Source: Prosthecobacter sp. (GTDB lineage: Bacteria > Verrucomicrobiota > Verrucomicrobiia > Verrucomicrobiales > Verrucomicrobiaceae). From it: a stretch of 6,540 nucleotides of DNA. Under the pieces are notes generated by a model. It did not search any database, had not been told where the DNA came from, and saw only the letters and a program-made list of their open reading frames with translations. Positions 1 to 6,066 of the stretch are shown in pieces (position 1 is the first letter of the stretch; each line of letters begins with the position of its first letter). The position numbers and the translations under genes are program-made. The stretch spans positions 1 to 6,540 of the forward strand of contig JAOZVT010000716.1 in NCBI GenBank assembly GCA_025869455.1, read 5' to 3'.

Positions 1-370
1 CGATCCCAGTGCGGTAACCTGCCTTCTTTAAAAGGACGGGCAGGGTGGTTGTTCCTGGTTCAATGGTGATGGCGGCATCTCCTGGGGCAATGCTGGAGCC
101 AGGTTGCTGACGCCAGGAATAAGTGCCTGTTAAGAAAGCACGGCGTGTCGGGGTGCAGGTGGCTGCGGGCGAGTGAGCATCCGTGAATCGGCAACCCTGG
201 GCCGCCAGTTTGTCCAGCGTCGGAGTCTTCACCAGCTTGGCTCCGTAGCAGCCCAGGTCCCCATATCCCACATCATCGGACATGATGAAAAGGATATTCG
301 GTTTGGCGGTATCGGCAGCCGTTGCACTGAGGCAGGTAAAGGCGAGGAGAGATAAAAAACGACGGATCAT
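1..370 (-). CDS. Secreted cysteine-type sulfatase, N-terminal part (cut by left edge)
   Basis: Only the first 123 codons are in the window; the rest lies beyond the left edge. The minus-strand ATG at 370 gives a signal peptide: basic MIRR, a hydrophobic stretch to about residue 18, and a likely cut near Ala19. Next comes the sulfatase N-terminal core: PNILFIMSDDVGYGDLG (residues 24-40), with the metal-binding pair Asp32/Asp33, then TPTLDKLAAQG (49-59). The motif C-T-P-T-R at residues 72-76 fits the C/S-x-P-x-R signature, whose Cys is oxidised to formylglycine, so Cys72 is the predicted catalytic residue. Family knowledge: such enzymes hydrolyse sulfate esters in the periplasm or outside the cell and need a maturase (FGE or anSME), which is not seen here. 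Substrate and subfamily cannot be told from this fragment. The start lies 76 bp downstream of the ald stop and has no Shine-Dalgarno sequence. Confidence -1.
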   Translation of the reverse strand, partial: MIRRFLSLLAFTCLSATAADTAKPNILFIMSDDVGYGDLGCYGAKLVKTPTLDKLAAQGCRFTDAHSPAATCTPTRRAFLTGTYSWRQQPGSSIAPGDAAITIEPGTTTLPVLLKKAGYRTGI

Positions 371-446
371 GGAACTAGGGTAAACGATGCAAGACGGCTG
401 ACTTATCTTCATTGATAAATTCAGTTCTGAAGTGCCCTCAAGAATA

Positions 447-1535
447 TTAGGAAAACGGTAGCGAATGGGCCTGTGCCACGGCTTTATTGTAGAGTTTACC
501 CTGCATCACATTGATGCCTCCAATCAGGGCAGGCTGGCGTTGGCAGGCCTCCCTCAGGCCATGATCCGCTAGCTGTTCGATGTAAGGCTGTGTCACATTG
601 ATCAGTGCCTGGGTCGCTGTGCGGGCATAAGCTCCGGGCATGTTAGCCACGCAGTAATGGGTGACACCTTCTTCCACATAAATGGGATCATGATGCGTCG
701 TCGGTCGGGTGGTTTCCGCGCAGCCTCCCTGATCCACCGCAATGTCCACAAGCACACTTCCTGGACGCATCATGCGAAGCATTTCACGATGGATGAGTTT
801 CGGCGCGCGCGCTCCTGGCAGCAAGACCGCGCCGATGAGCAGATCCACCTGCGGCAGCAACTCCGTGAGGTGCGTTTCATTCGAGTAAAGCGTATGCGCC
901 GTGTGCAGCGTGATGTCGAGAAAACGCATCCGTTCCAGGTCCACGTCCAGAATGGTCACATCCGCCCCCAGACCTGTGGCCATGCGCGCTGCATTGATGC
1001 CCGCCACACCACCACCCAGCACGACGACGCGCCCTGGCAGAACTCCAGGTGCCCCGCCTAACAAAGTGCCACTGCCTCCCGCATGTTTGGCCAAGAAGTA
1101 ACCACCGACCAATACAGACATGCGCCCGGCAATCTCACTCATCGGTTCCAGCAAAGGCAGGCGATGATTCACCTCAATGGTTTCATAGGCGAGCGCCGTG
1201 ATGCCAGAGTCCATCAGCGCTTCCGTGAGGGGACGATTGGCGGCGAGATGCAGGTAGGTGAACAGCACTTGATCCCGCCGCAGCAGGGCATATTCGGAGG
1301 GCAGGGGTTCCTTCACCTTCACAATCAAATCCGCCTGTTCAAAAACGGTCGCGTGTTCGCTTACCAGCGTGGCCCCCACCGTTTCATAGTCCGCATCTGC
1401 AAAGCCTGATCCATGGCCAGCTTGGGTCTCGACGATGACTTCATGCCCACGTTTGATCAGTTGGTAGGCGGCGGAGGGCGTCAGCGCCACGCGGTCTTCT
1501 TGCTCTTTGATTTCCTTGGGAACGCCTATTTTCAT
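447..1535 (-). CDS. ald: Alanine dehydrogenase
   Basis: A 362-residue cytoplasmic NAD-dependent enzyme that interconverts L-alanine and pyruvate plus ammonium; family members are usually about 370 residues. The protein opens with the family's MKIGVPKEIK, so the ATG at 1535 is preferred over an in-frame ATG at 1559 that would add eight unrelated residues. Visible landmarks: RVALTP (15-20); Lys75 in IVKVKE, matching the pyruvate-binding Lys; His96 in TYLHLA, matching the catalytic His; a Rossmann loop VVLGGGVAG (171-179), followed about 18 residues later by acidic LDVD (196-199) as expected for NAD binding; and Asp268 in VDQGGCAET, matching the second catalytic residue. The C-terminal NMPGAYARTAT segment (298-308) is also typical. 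No key residue is missing. The gene follows gpsA in the same direction after 96 bp, so it may be co-transcribed, but that gap holds a dyad that could regulate ald on its own. Alanine dehydrogenase is favoured over the related transhydrogenase alpha subunit because of full length and conserved His/Asp. Confidence -1.
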   Translation of the reverse strand: MKIGVPKEIKEQEDRVALTPSAAYQLIKRGHEVIVETQAGHGSGFADADYETVGATLVSEHATVFEQADLIVKVKEPLPSEYALLRRDQVLFTYLHLAANRPLTEALMDSGITALAYETIEVNHRLPLLEPMSEIAGRMSVLVGGYFLAKHAGGSGTLLGGAPGVLPGRVVVLGGGVAGINAARMATGLGADVTILDVDLERMRFLDITLHTAHTLYSNETHLTELLPQVDLLIGAVLLPGARAPKLIHREMLRMMRPGSVLVDIAVDQGGCAETTRPTTHHDPIYVEEGVTHYCVANMPGAYARTATQALINVTQPYIEQLADHGLREACQRQPALIGGINVMQGKLYNKAVAQAHSLPFS

Positions 1536-1566
1536 AAAGAGGTGTGATTTCCATGCCATTCCAGCA

Positions 1567-1590
1567 TGTCTCAGTCATCATGACCAGACA
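1567..1590. promoter_or_regulatory. Two-tier dyad upstream of ald (candidate operator or leader hairpin)
   Basis: On the plus strand this reads TGTCT-CA-GTCAT-C-ATGAC-C-AGACA: an outer 5-bp inverted repeat enclosing an inner 5-bp inverted repeat. It lies 32-55 nt upstream of the ald start codon, in the only gap between gpsA and ald. Both halves are exact, but the outer spacers differ by one base. As RNA it could fold only with a small loop made by opening the inner repeat, so a protein-binding site is at least as likely. No T-run follows it, so it is not a terminator. Function is inferred from position only. Confidence -1.
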
Positions 1591-1631
1591 TCCCGTGAAG
1601 CATTACGTTCAGGAAGATCACCCACGTCGCT

Positions 1632-2645
1632 TTACTCTGTCTCTGAGCGGGGATCACGGGAGAGAAGATCCCGCATCGCCGCCTTGGCCGGTTTTGCCTC
1701 ATAGAGCATGGCGTAAATCTCATCCAGCAAGGGCGTGCGTACCCCTTTGCTTTTGGCCGCTTCATGCAGGCTGGCTGTGTTAGGCACACCTTCCGCGACC
1801 ATGCGAGTGCTGCTCATGATTTCCTGAAGTGGCATGCCTTCACCGATCAAGCGACCCACACGATGGTTTCGGCTATGTTCAGAATAGCAGGTGGCCATCA
1901 GATCTCCCACGCCACCCAGTCCCATGAAGGATTCCGCACGGCCTCCCATCGTTACCCCCATGCGCACCATTTCAGCCAGGGCACGTGTCACCAGGGCTGC
2001 AATGGCATTGTCTCCCAGCTTCAAACCTAGAGCGATCCCCGCCGCGATGGCGTAGGGGTTCTTCATGGCACCTGCCCATTCCACACCCGTCACATCATCA
2101 CTGGTGTACGTGCGGAACCAGGGCAGGGTAAAGCAGCTCTGTACTTCCAGAGCGATGTCCTCTTTTTCACAAGCCACCACCGCAGCGGTGGCCATGCGTT
2201 GGGAGACTTCTTCGGCATGATTGGGGCCAGTTAAGACGGCCAAAGGAGTGTCTGGAAAGGATTCAGCCAGGATCTGACTCAGACGCTTGCCGCTGTTTAG
2301 TTCGATGCCCTTGGCGCAGGAAACAATGACCTTGGCGGCTTGCAGACTCGGCAGAGCAGCCATGTTCTTAGCCGTGTCTCGTAGAGCCTTGGAAGGCACC
2401 ACAAACAGAATGATCTCGGCAGGTTGCAGATCTTCCAAACGTGACGTGGCCTGGACATTCGGCGGCAGGATGAGTCCCGGCAGATAGCGGGAGTTCCGCC
2501 GGGTCGTTTGAATCTCTTCCATCAGTTCCGCATCGCGGCCCCAGAATTGCACTTGAAGTCCTCGATCAGCCAAGACCCCAGCCAAGGCGGTCCCCCAGCT
2601 TCCGGCTCCGATGACAAGGGCATTTGAATAAGGTCGATTGGGCAT
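1632..2645 (-). CDS. gpsA: NAD(P)-dependent glycerol-3-phosphate dehydrogenase
   Basis: A cytoplasmic enzyme that reduces dihydroxyacetone phosphate to sn-glycerol-3-phosphate, the backbone of phospholipids. From the ATG at 2645 it has 337 residues, the normal family size. The N-terminal Rossmann motif VIGAGSWGTALA (11-22) begins close to the start as expected. Also visible: the FVVPSKALRD strand (81-90); SCAKGIE (109-115) with Lys112; LTGPNHAEEV (138-147); the catalytic-domain helix EWAGAMKNPYAIAAG (189-203) with Lys195, the expected catalytic lysine; GDNAIAALVTRALAEM (211-226); GVGDLMATC (245-253) with Asp248; and SRN (258-260) with the substrate-phosphate Arg259/Asn260. The common KNV is KNP here. 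An in-frame TTG at 2675 would add ten residues but lacks family similarity and a ribosome-binding site, so the ATG is preferred. The gene is divergent from the epimerase gene and upstream of ald. Confidence -1.
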   Translation of the reverse strand: MPNRPYSNALVIGAGSWGTALAGVLADRGLQVQFWGRDAELMEEIQTTRRNSRYLPGLILPPNVQATSRLEDLQPAEIILFVVPSKALRDTAKNMAALPSLQAAKVIVSCAKGIELNSGKRLSQILAESFPDTPLAVLTGPNHAEEVSQRMATAAVVACEKEDIALEVQSCFTLPWFRTYTSDDVTGVEWAGAMKNPYAIAAGIALGLKLGDNAIAALVTRALAEMVRMGVTMGGRAESFMGLGGVGDLMATCYSEHSRNHRVGRLIGEGMPLQEIMSSTRMVAEGVPNTASLHEAAKSKGVRTPLLDEIYAMLYEAKPAKAAMRDLLSRDPRSETE

Positions 2646-2704
2646 GCGTAAATGGATGCCTTTATCAAAGAGCAATCAGGGACAAACCGCCAGTGTCTTC
2701 TGTG

Positions 2705-2731
2705 TCAGATGTTCTTTCATAAAACATCTGA
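2705..2731. promoter_or_regulatory. Perfect 9-bp inverted repeat between divergent gpsA and epimerase gene
   Basis: TCAGATGTT (2705-2713) and its exact reverse complement AACATCTGA (2723-2731) flank a 9-nt AT-rich spacer. The centre-to-centre distance of the arms is 18 bp, less than two helical turns. It lies 60 bp from the gpsA ATG and 45 bp from the epimerase ATG, just upstream of the epimerase's candidate -35 box. That geometry suits a dimeric repressor or activator serving one or both divergent genes. There is no T-run on either strand to make it a terminator. Which protein binds it is unknown. Confidence -1.
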
Positions 2732-2735
2732 GTGC

Positions 2736-2766
2736 TTGTCGGCAGATGGGGGGACCTGCTTATGAT
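2736..2766 (+). promoter_or_regulatory. Candidate promoter of the epimerase gene
   Basis: The -35-like TTGTCG (2736-2741) matches TTGACA at four of six positions, and the -10-like TATGAT (2761-2766) matches TATAAT at five of six. The 19-bp spacer is longer than the optimal 17, which lowers confidence. If real, transcription would begin near 2772-2775, so the mRNA would have almost no 5' leader before the ATG at 2776. A G-run inside the spacer (2748-2753) is too far from the ATG to act as a ribosome-binding site. Confidence -1.
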
Positions 2767-2775
2767 GCTGTATTC

Positions 2776-3972
2776 ATGAATCCACTGACCCATCCAGAGG
2801 GGCGTCGCGCCCTGGCGGCCTTTTACCGTGAAACCTTGCTCAAGGATGTCATGCCCTTTTGGCTGCGTCACGGCATGGATGCACAGCATGATGGCATCAT
2901 GACGGCGCTGGATCGCGATGGTAGCCTCTTGGACACGGACAAAAGCATCTGGTTCCAAGGTCGCGCGGCCTGGACTTTTTCCACGCTCTTTAACACCCTG
3001 GATGCCAATCGTGCCTACTTTGATGCAGCGGGTTCTTGCTTGGCCTTTCTGGACAAACACGGCTACGCCACCAACGGAAAGCTCTTCTTCACCGTGACAC
3101 GGGAAGGCAAGCCGCTGCGCATGCGTCGTTATGCTTACAGTGAAGCTTTTGCAGCCGTCGGTCATGCCGCGTATGCCAAGGCATCAGGAGATCAACAGTA
3201 TGCAGACGCGGCGGTGCGGGATTTTTCCTTTTACCTGAAGCACTCCTTTGAGCCCGGTTATATGTCCCCCAAGGTGGATTCCAATACGCGACCCATGATT
3301 GGCATTGGTGCCTTGATGATGGGCATCGTGACCGCTCAGGAATTGCGTGCCAATCTGGGGCATGTGGATGTGGCGGGTCGCAGTGCGACGGAGTGGATTG
3401 ACCTCTTCATTTTGGACATCCAGCGCCTATTTTTCAAACCGAAGCTGGAAGTGCTCATGGAAACGGTGGCTCCTGATGGCAGCATCCTCGATCATCTGGA
3501 AGGGCGTACCCTGAATCCTGGACATGCTATCGAGTGCGCTTGGTTCATCCTGCATGAAGGCAAGTTGCGTGGAGAAAAGAGTTACATTCAGTTAGGCCTG
3601 CAAATCCTGGACTGCATGTGGCAGCGTGGCTGGGATGCTGAAAAGGGTGGGCTTTATTATTACCGGGATGTCTCTGGCAAGCCTGTGCAGGAATACTGGC
3701 AGGACATGAAGTTTTGGTGGCCTCACAATGAAGCCATCATCGCCACCTTGCTGGCCTATGAAATCACGCAGGACATGAAATACGCCACCATGCACCAGGA
3801 AGTGCATGACTGGAGCTTTTCCCATTTTCCAGATCCTCAGCATGGTGAATGGTACGGGTATCTCCACCGGGATGGCAGTGTGTCTCAGCAGGCCAAAGGG
3901 AATATGTACAAAGGCCCCTTTCATCTGCCTCGGATGCTTTGCTACTGCACACAGCTTTTGCAAGATGGTTAG
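2776..3972 (+). CDS. N-acylglucosamine 2-epimerase (renin-binding protein type)
   Basis: A 398-residue cytoplasmic (alpha/alpha)6-barrel enzyme of the AGE/RnBP family, normally about 390-420 residues. Family members epimerise at C2 of N-acetylglucosamine/N-acetylmannosamine or of mannose-, glucose- or cellobiose-type sugars. Expected active-site residues are visible: Arg63 in WFQGRAAW; His250 and Glu253 in NPGHAIECAW (247-256); His317 and Glu319 in KFWWPHNEA (312-320); and His383 in KGPFHLPRML (379-388). NPGHxIExxW together with WWPHxEA resembles the RnBP/AGE branch more than cellobiose 2-epimerases, which have Gln near that second site, so AGE-like activity is favoured; the substrate is inferred. 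There is no signal peptide. The frame is open from 2638, but the first 46 codons of that longer reading overlap the gpsA start and do not look like the family, so the ATG at 2776 is chosen. No nan-type sialic acid genes lie beside it. It is divergent from gpsA and ends 74 bp before the convergent gene's stop. Confidence -1.
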   Translation: MNPLTHPEGRRALAAFYRETLLKDVMPFWLRHGMDAQHDGIMTALDRDGSLLDTDKSIWFQGRAAWTFSTLFNTLDANRAYFDAAGSCLAFLDKHGYATNGKLFFTVTREGKPLRMRRYAYSEAFAAVGHAAYAKASGDQQYADAAVRDFSFYLKHSFEPGYMSPKVDSNTRPMIGIGALMMGIVTAQELRANLGHVDVAGRSATEWIDLFILDIQRLFFKPKLEVLMETVAPDGSILDHLEGRTLNPGHAIECAWFILHEGKLRGEKSYIQLGLQILDCMWQRGWDAEKGGLYYYRDVSGKPVQEYWQDMKFWWPHNEAIIATLLAYEITQDMKYATMHQEVHDWSFSHFPDPQHGEWYGYLHRDGSVSQQAKGNMYKGPFHLPRMLCYCTQLLQDG

Positions 3973-3982
3973 AAAATTGCCT

Positions 3983-4029
3983 AACAAACAATAAAAATGC
4001 GCCCCCTGGCTAGGCCAAGGGACGCATTT
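3983..4029 (-). terminator. Rho-independent terminator for the DUF6600-like gene
   Basis: Arms at 3995-4010 and 4014-4029 (16 nt each) flank a 3-nt loop. Read as minus-strand RNA, all 16 positions pair, two of them as G-U wobbles. Read as plus-strand RNA, those same two positions are C-A mismatches. On the minus strand the stem runs into TTTTTATTGTTTGTT (3997 down to 3983), a good U-tract; on the plus strand it is followed only by TTTCGGTTTC. The stem begins 18 nt past the minus-strand stop codon. It therefore mainly ends the minus-strand transcript, though weaker action on the convergent epimerase mRNA (stop at 3972) is possible. Confidence -1.
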
Positions 4030-4046
4030 CGGTTTCGGGGGGGAAG

Positions 4047-5792
4047 TTAGCGTTTTCTCCGCGTATCCGACTCCTCATCCTTCTTTCCTTTGGCGGAAGA
4101 TTTCCGCTGGGGAGCTGTCGGGGTCGGTTTTGCCTTCGGTGGCGCTTGCTTCACCTGGGGTTTGGGAGTGGGTTTTTTAACCTGGGGAGTAGGGCGTGGC
4201 TCTGGGGCTTTAGGTTTGGCCTTAGTCATAGGCTTGCGTTCCTGAGTTGGCTCTTGGCGTGCCTTAGCCTCAGGCTTGCGCTCAGGTGTCGGCATCGGAC
4301 GTGCTTTGGCCTCAGGCTTGCGCTCAGGAGTCGGCATGGGGCGCACCTTGGCCTCAGGCTTACGCTCGGGGCTTGGCATCGGGCGCACCTTCACATCCGG
4401 TTTACGCTCGGGGCTCGGGCGCATTTTGGAGGTGTCAGGTTTGCTCTCTGGGATGGATGGACGGCGTGTTTCAGGAAGGCCCTTGGGCTTATCTTCACGT
4501 TGACCGGGCATCTCAGGCTTCCGCCCTGCTGGTGGAGCGTCTTTTTTGCTATCGGCTTTGGATTTAGGGGGAAGGTCTTCAGTCTTAGACGGGCGACCTT
4601 CTGGACGCATCCCTGGGCGACCTTCCGTTGGGCTCGGCGGTTGATCTTTGACCATAGGCTTGTTCCCTGGCTTATCTTTACCTTCCGTCGTTGGGGTAGC
4701 CTTGCGAACCTCTTCTTCCACCTTGCGTGGATCTGGACGCTGCACGGAGCCACGGCGTTCTTCAGTTTTCAAAAGTCGGCCGACTGCTGGCGGCGGTACT
4801 TTGCTGGTTATGAGCTGTGGCTTCTTGTCAGGCAATTCGGCAGGCTTGGCTTTGGCAAAAGCTGCACGTTGACTTTCACGCAGGCGGTCAGCGGCTTTTG
4901 AGTCGCCGACATCGCGCCAGCCACGATCAACTTCAGGACGCTCAAAGCGCTCTCTCACACGAGATGGCAACCGTGGGGCATCCTCACGTTTGATGGTCGG
5001 GGCTGCGATCACCAATTGATCACGTTCAATGCGGGAAAGGCTGCCGAAATCTTTCGGGCGATCCCCCTTATTGTTGATCCAATCACGGCGAAATGAGTCG
5101 TCATCGCGGCGCAGTTTCAGTCGGCGCACTTGGTTTTTCCCAAGGCGATCATAACGATCTGGATCGGGGCCTCCCACGAAAATGTTGTTCACGACATTTT
5201 GGCGGTAAGTGATGTTGGTGATGTTTACCGAACGATTGATGTAGGTCACGTTGCTGCGGCGATCCATGATGAAGGGACGCAGCGATGAGCGACGTGCAAA
5301 GGAGTGAATGGGCACAAAGCTGTAGTAGCTTGGGCCGACGTCATAGTAGCTGTCACTCCAGTTATTGAAGCCAATGCTGACGGACCAGCGCGCTTCTGGG
5401 GGCAGGGGAGCCCAGCCGACATAGTCATCGGTCTGACGCCAGGAGACCCAGGCCGGAGCCCATTCATTACCAGGGACCCACACCCAATGGTTATGCATGC
5501 GCAACCATCGGCCATAGTGGTAGGTAGCCCAGCCAAAGTTTTCATTGGAGATCCAGGTCCAGCCTGCATCCGTGTAGGCCCAGTAGCCATCTGAATAAGG
5601 AGCCCAGTCTGCCTGACGAGCCACTGCTGGCTCCCAGACATAACCGTAATCATCGGCGTAAATCCAGTCGCCGTGGGGACTGAGGGCATCAAAGAAGAAG
5701 TCTATGGAGACGTCCACTTCTGCTCGTGCCGAGGTCGTCGGCATTGCCACGGCAAACAGCGTGGCGAATAAAAGAAGTGAGAGATGTTTCAT
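4047..5792 (-). CDS. Exported Trp/Tyr-rich DUF6600-like protein with repetitive Pro/Lys tail
   Basis: A 581-residue protein of unknown function. Residues 1-24 form a clear signal peptide (MKH, a hydrophobic core, then SARA). Residues about 30-146 carry 16 tryptophans with many Tyr and Gly residues, in repeated W-x-P/GYW-like units such as DWAPYSDGYW and WVPGNEWAPAW; Trp43, 53 and 63 are exactly ten residues apart. This pattern is what I recall for DUF6600-type proteins, found in several soil and aquatic phyla; the family name is from memory, not a search. Residues about 150-260 are Asn/Arg-rich. From about 310 to the end the chain is low-complexity and strongly basic, rich in Pro, Lys, Arg and Glu, with a 14-residue tandem repeat at 458-525. 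I see no cysteine, no transmembrane segment after the signal peptide, and no anchor. Periplasmic or envelope location is inferred; the tail could bind polyanions or span the cell wall. The ATG at 5792 gives the intact signal peptide. Confidence -1.
   Translation of the reverse strand: MKHLSLLLFATLFAVAMPTTSARAEVDVSIDFFFDALSPHGDWIYADDYGYVWEPAVARQADWAPYSDGYWAYTDAGWTWISNENFGWATYHYGRWLRMHNHWVWVPGNEWAPAWVSWRQTDDYVGWAPLPPEARWSVSIGFNNWSDSYYDVGPSYYSFVPIHSFARRSSLRPFIMDRRSNVTYINRSVNITNITYRQNVVNNIFVGGPDPDRYDRLGKNQVRRLKLRRDDDSFRRDWINNKGDRPKDFGSLSRIERDQLVIAAPTIKREDAPRLPSRVRERFERPEVDRGWRDVGDSKAADRLRESQRAAFAKAKPAELPDKKPQLITSKVPPPAVGRLLKTEERRGSVQRPDPRKVEEEVRKATPTTEGKDKPGNKPMVKDQPPSPTEGRPGMRPEGRPSKTEDLPPKSKADSKKDAPPAGRKPEMPGQREDKPKGLPETRRPSIPESKPDTSKMRPSPERKPDVKVRPMPSPERKPEAKVRPMPTPERKPEAKARPMPTPERKPEAKARQEPTQERKPMTKAKPKAPEPRPTPQVKKPTPKPQVKQAPPKAKPTPTAPQRKSSAKGKKDEESDTRRKR
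4218..4421 (-). repeat. 42-bp in-frame tandem repeat encoding 14-residue Pro/Lys units
   Basis: About five units (one short at 36 bp, then four of 42 bp) encode residues 458-525 of the exported protein. The consensus is RPMP[ST]PERKPEAK[AV]. The units at 4260-4301 and 4302-4343 encode identical peptides. They differ at five of 42 bases, each a third codon position and each synonymous. The outer units are more degenerate: the first lacks two residues and the last reads RQEPTQERKPMTKA. There are no spacers, so this is a coding minisatellite and not a CRISPR array. Confidence -1.
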
Positions 5793-6066
5793 GGTAGAGT
5801 TGGTTTTATCAAGGTCAGCAGCCTTGGATGCGGGAAGGGGGGCATTTCATTCGATCTAATTTCATGATAGGCCTTTTCCAGCAGTAATGCGGCTGTCCAG
5901 CTTTCTCAGGTGCATGATCTTGGCCAAAGGTCTTTTATTGACCTAATGCGTTGATTAACAACAATATTGGATTTTGATCCGCATTCAAACACTCATGCGT
6001 TATGCATGAGTATGGAGTGCAATCATGCAAAAGATGATGGTTGGGTGAAGAGTTACTTTTCTCTCC
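5793..6066. other. Non-coding gap upstream of the DUF6600-like gene
   Basis: This is 274 bp between the stop of the methyltransferase-like gene and the start of the DUF6600-like gene, both on the minus strand, so it should hold the latter's promoter. I found no convincing -35/-10 pair. It contains a TTGATAAA octamer (minus strand, 5812-5805) 13 nt before the ATG; a 15-bp-period direct repeat of ATTTCAT (5844-5850, 5859-5865); a short AGGTC/GACCT inverted repeat (5928-5932, 5940-5944); and three copies of TGCATGA or its complement (5911-5917, 6003-6009, 6023-6029). No coding pattern on either strand looks real. Confidence -1.
5991..6011. repeat. 8-bp inverted repeat, candidate operator or weak terminator
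   Basis: ACTCATGC (5991-5998) and GCATGAGT (6004-6011) are exact reverse complements around a 5-nt loop. It begins 56 nt past the stop of the minus-strand methyltransferase-like gene. On the minus strand the hairpin is followed only by GTTTGAATG, a poor U-tract, so termination would be weak. Its right arm can also pair with TCATGCA at 6023-6029, giving an alternative hairpin. The role is uncertain. Confidence -1.

Noticed and set aside
657..1061. Plus-strand open frame of 134 codons inside ald
   Set aside because: It is antisense to a gene with all its catalytic residues; the His/Arg-rich peptide matches no family I know.
1536..1559. Longer ald start at 1559
   Set aside because: It adds eight residues before the conserved MKIGVPKEIK start, and its only GGA lies one base-length too close to the ATG to serve as a ribosome-binding site.
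2638..2775. N-terminal extension of the epimerase frame
   Set aside because: These 46 codons overlap the gpsA start and the inverted repeat, do not look like the family, and would place the promoter inside the gene.
4218..4421. Possible CRISPR-like array
   Set aside because: The 42-bp units abut with no unique spacers and stay in frame with the protein.
4146..4901. Plus-strand open frame of 251 codons
   Set aside because: It lies opposite the Pro/Lys-rich tail of the exported protein. The long opening comes from that strand's skewed codons; the peptide is Arg/Leu/Phe-rich with no domain, and the minus-strand frame has a signal peptide and a terminator.
5246..5692. Minus-strand open frame of 148 codons inside the DUF6600-like gene
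   Set aside because: It is an out-of-frame shadow of the Trp-rich head; the Met/Thr/Pro-rich peptide has no recognisable domain.
5832..5842. G-rich run as a possible quadruplex
   Set aside because: It has too few separate G-tracts for a four-tract structure.
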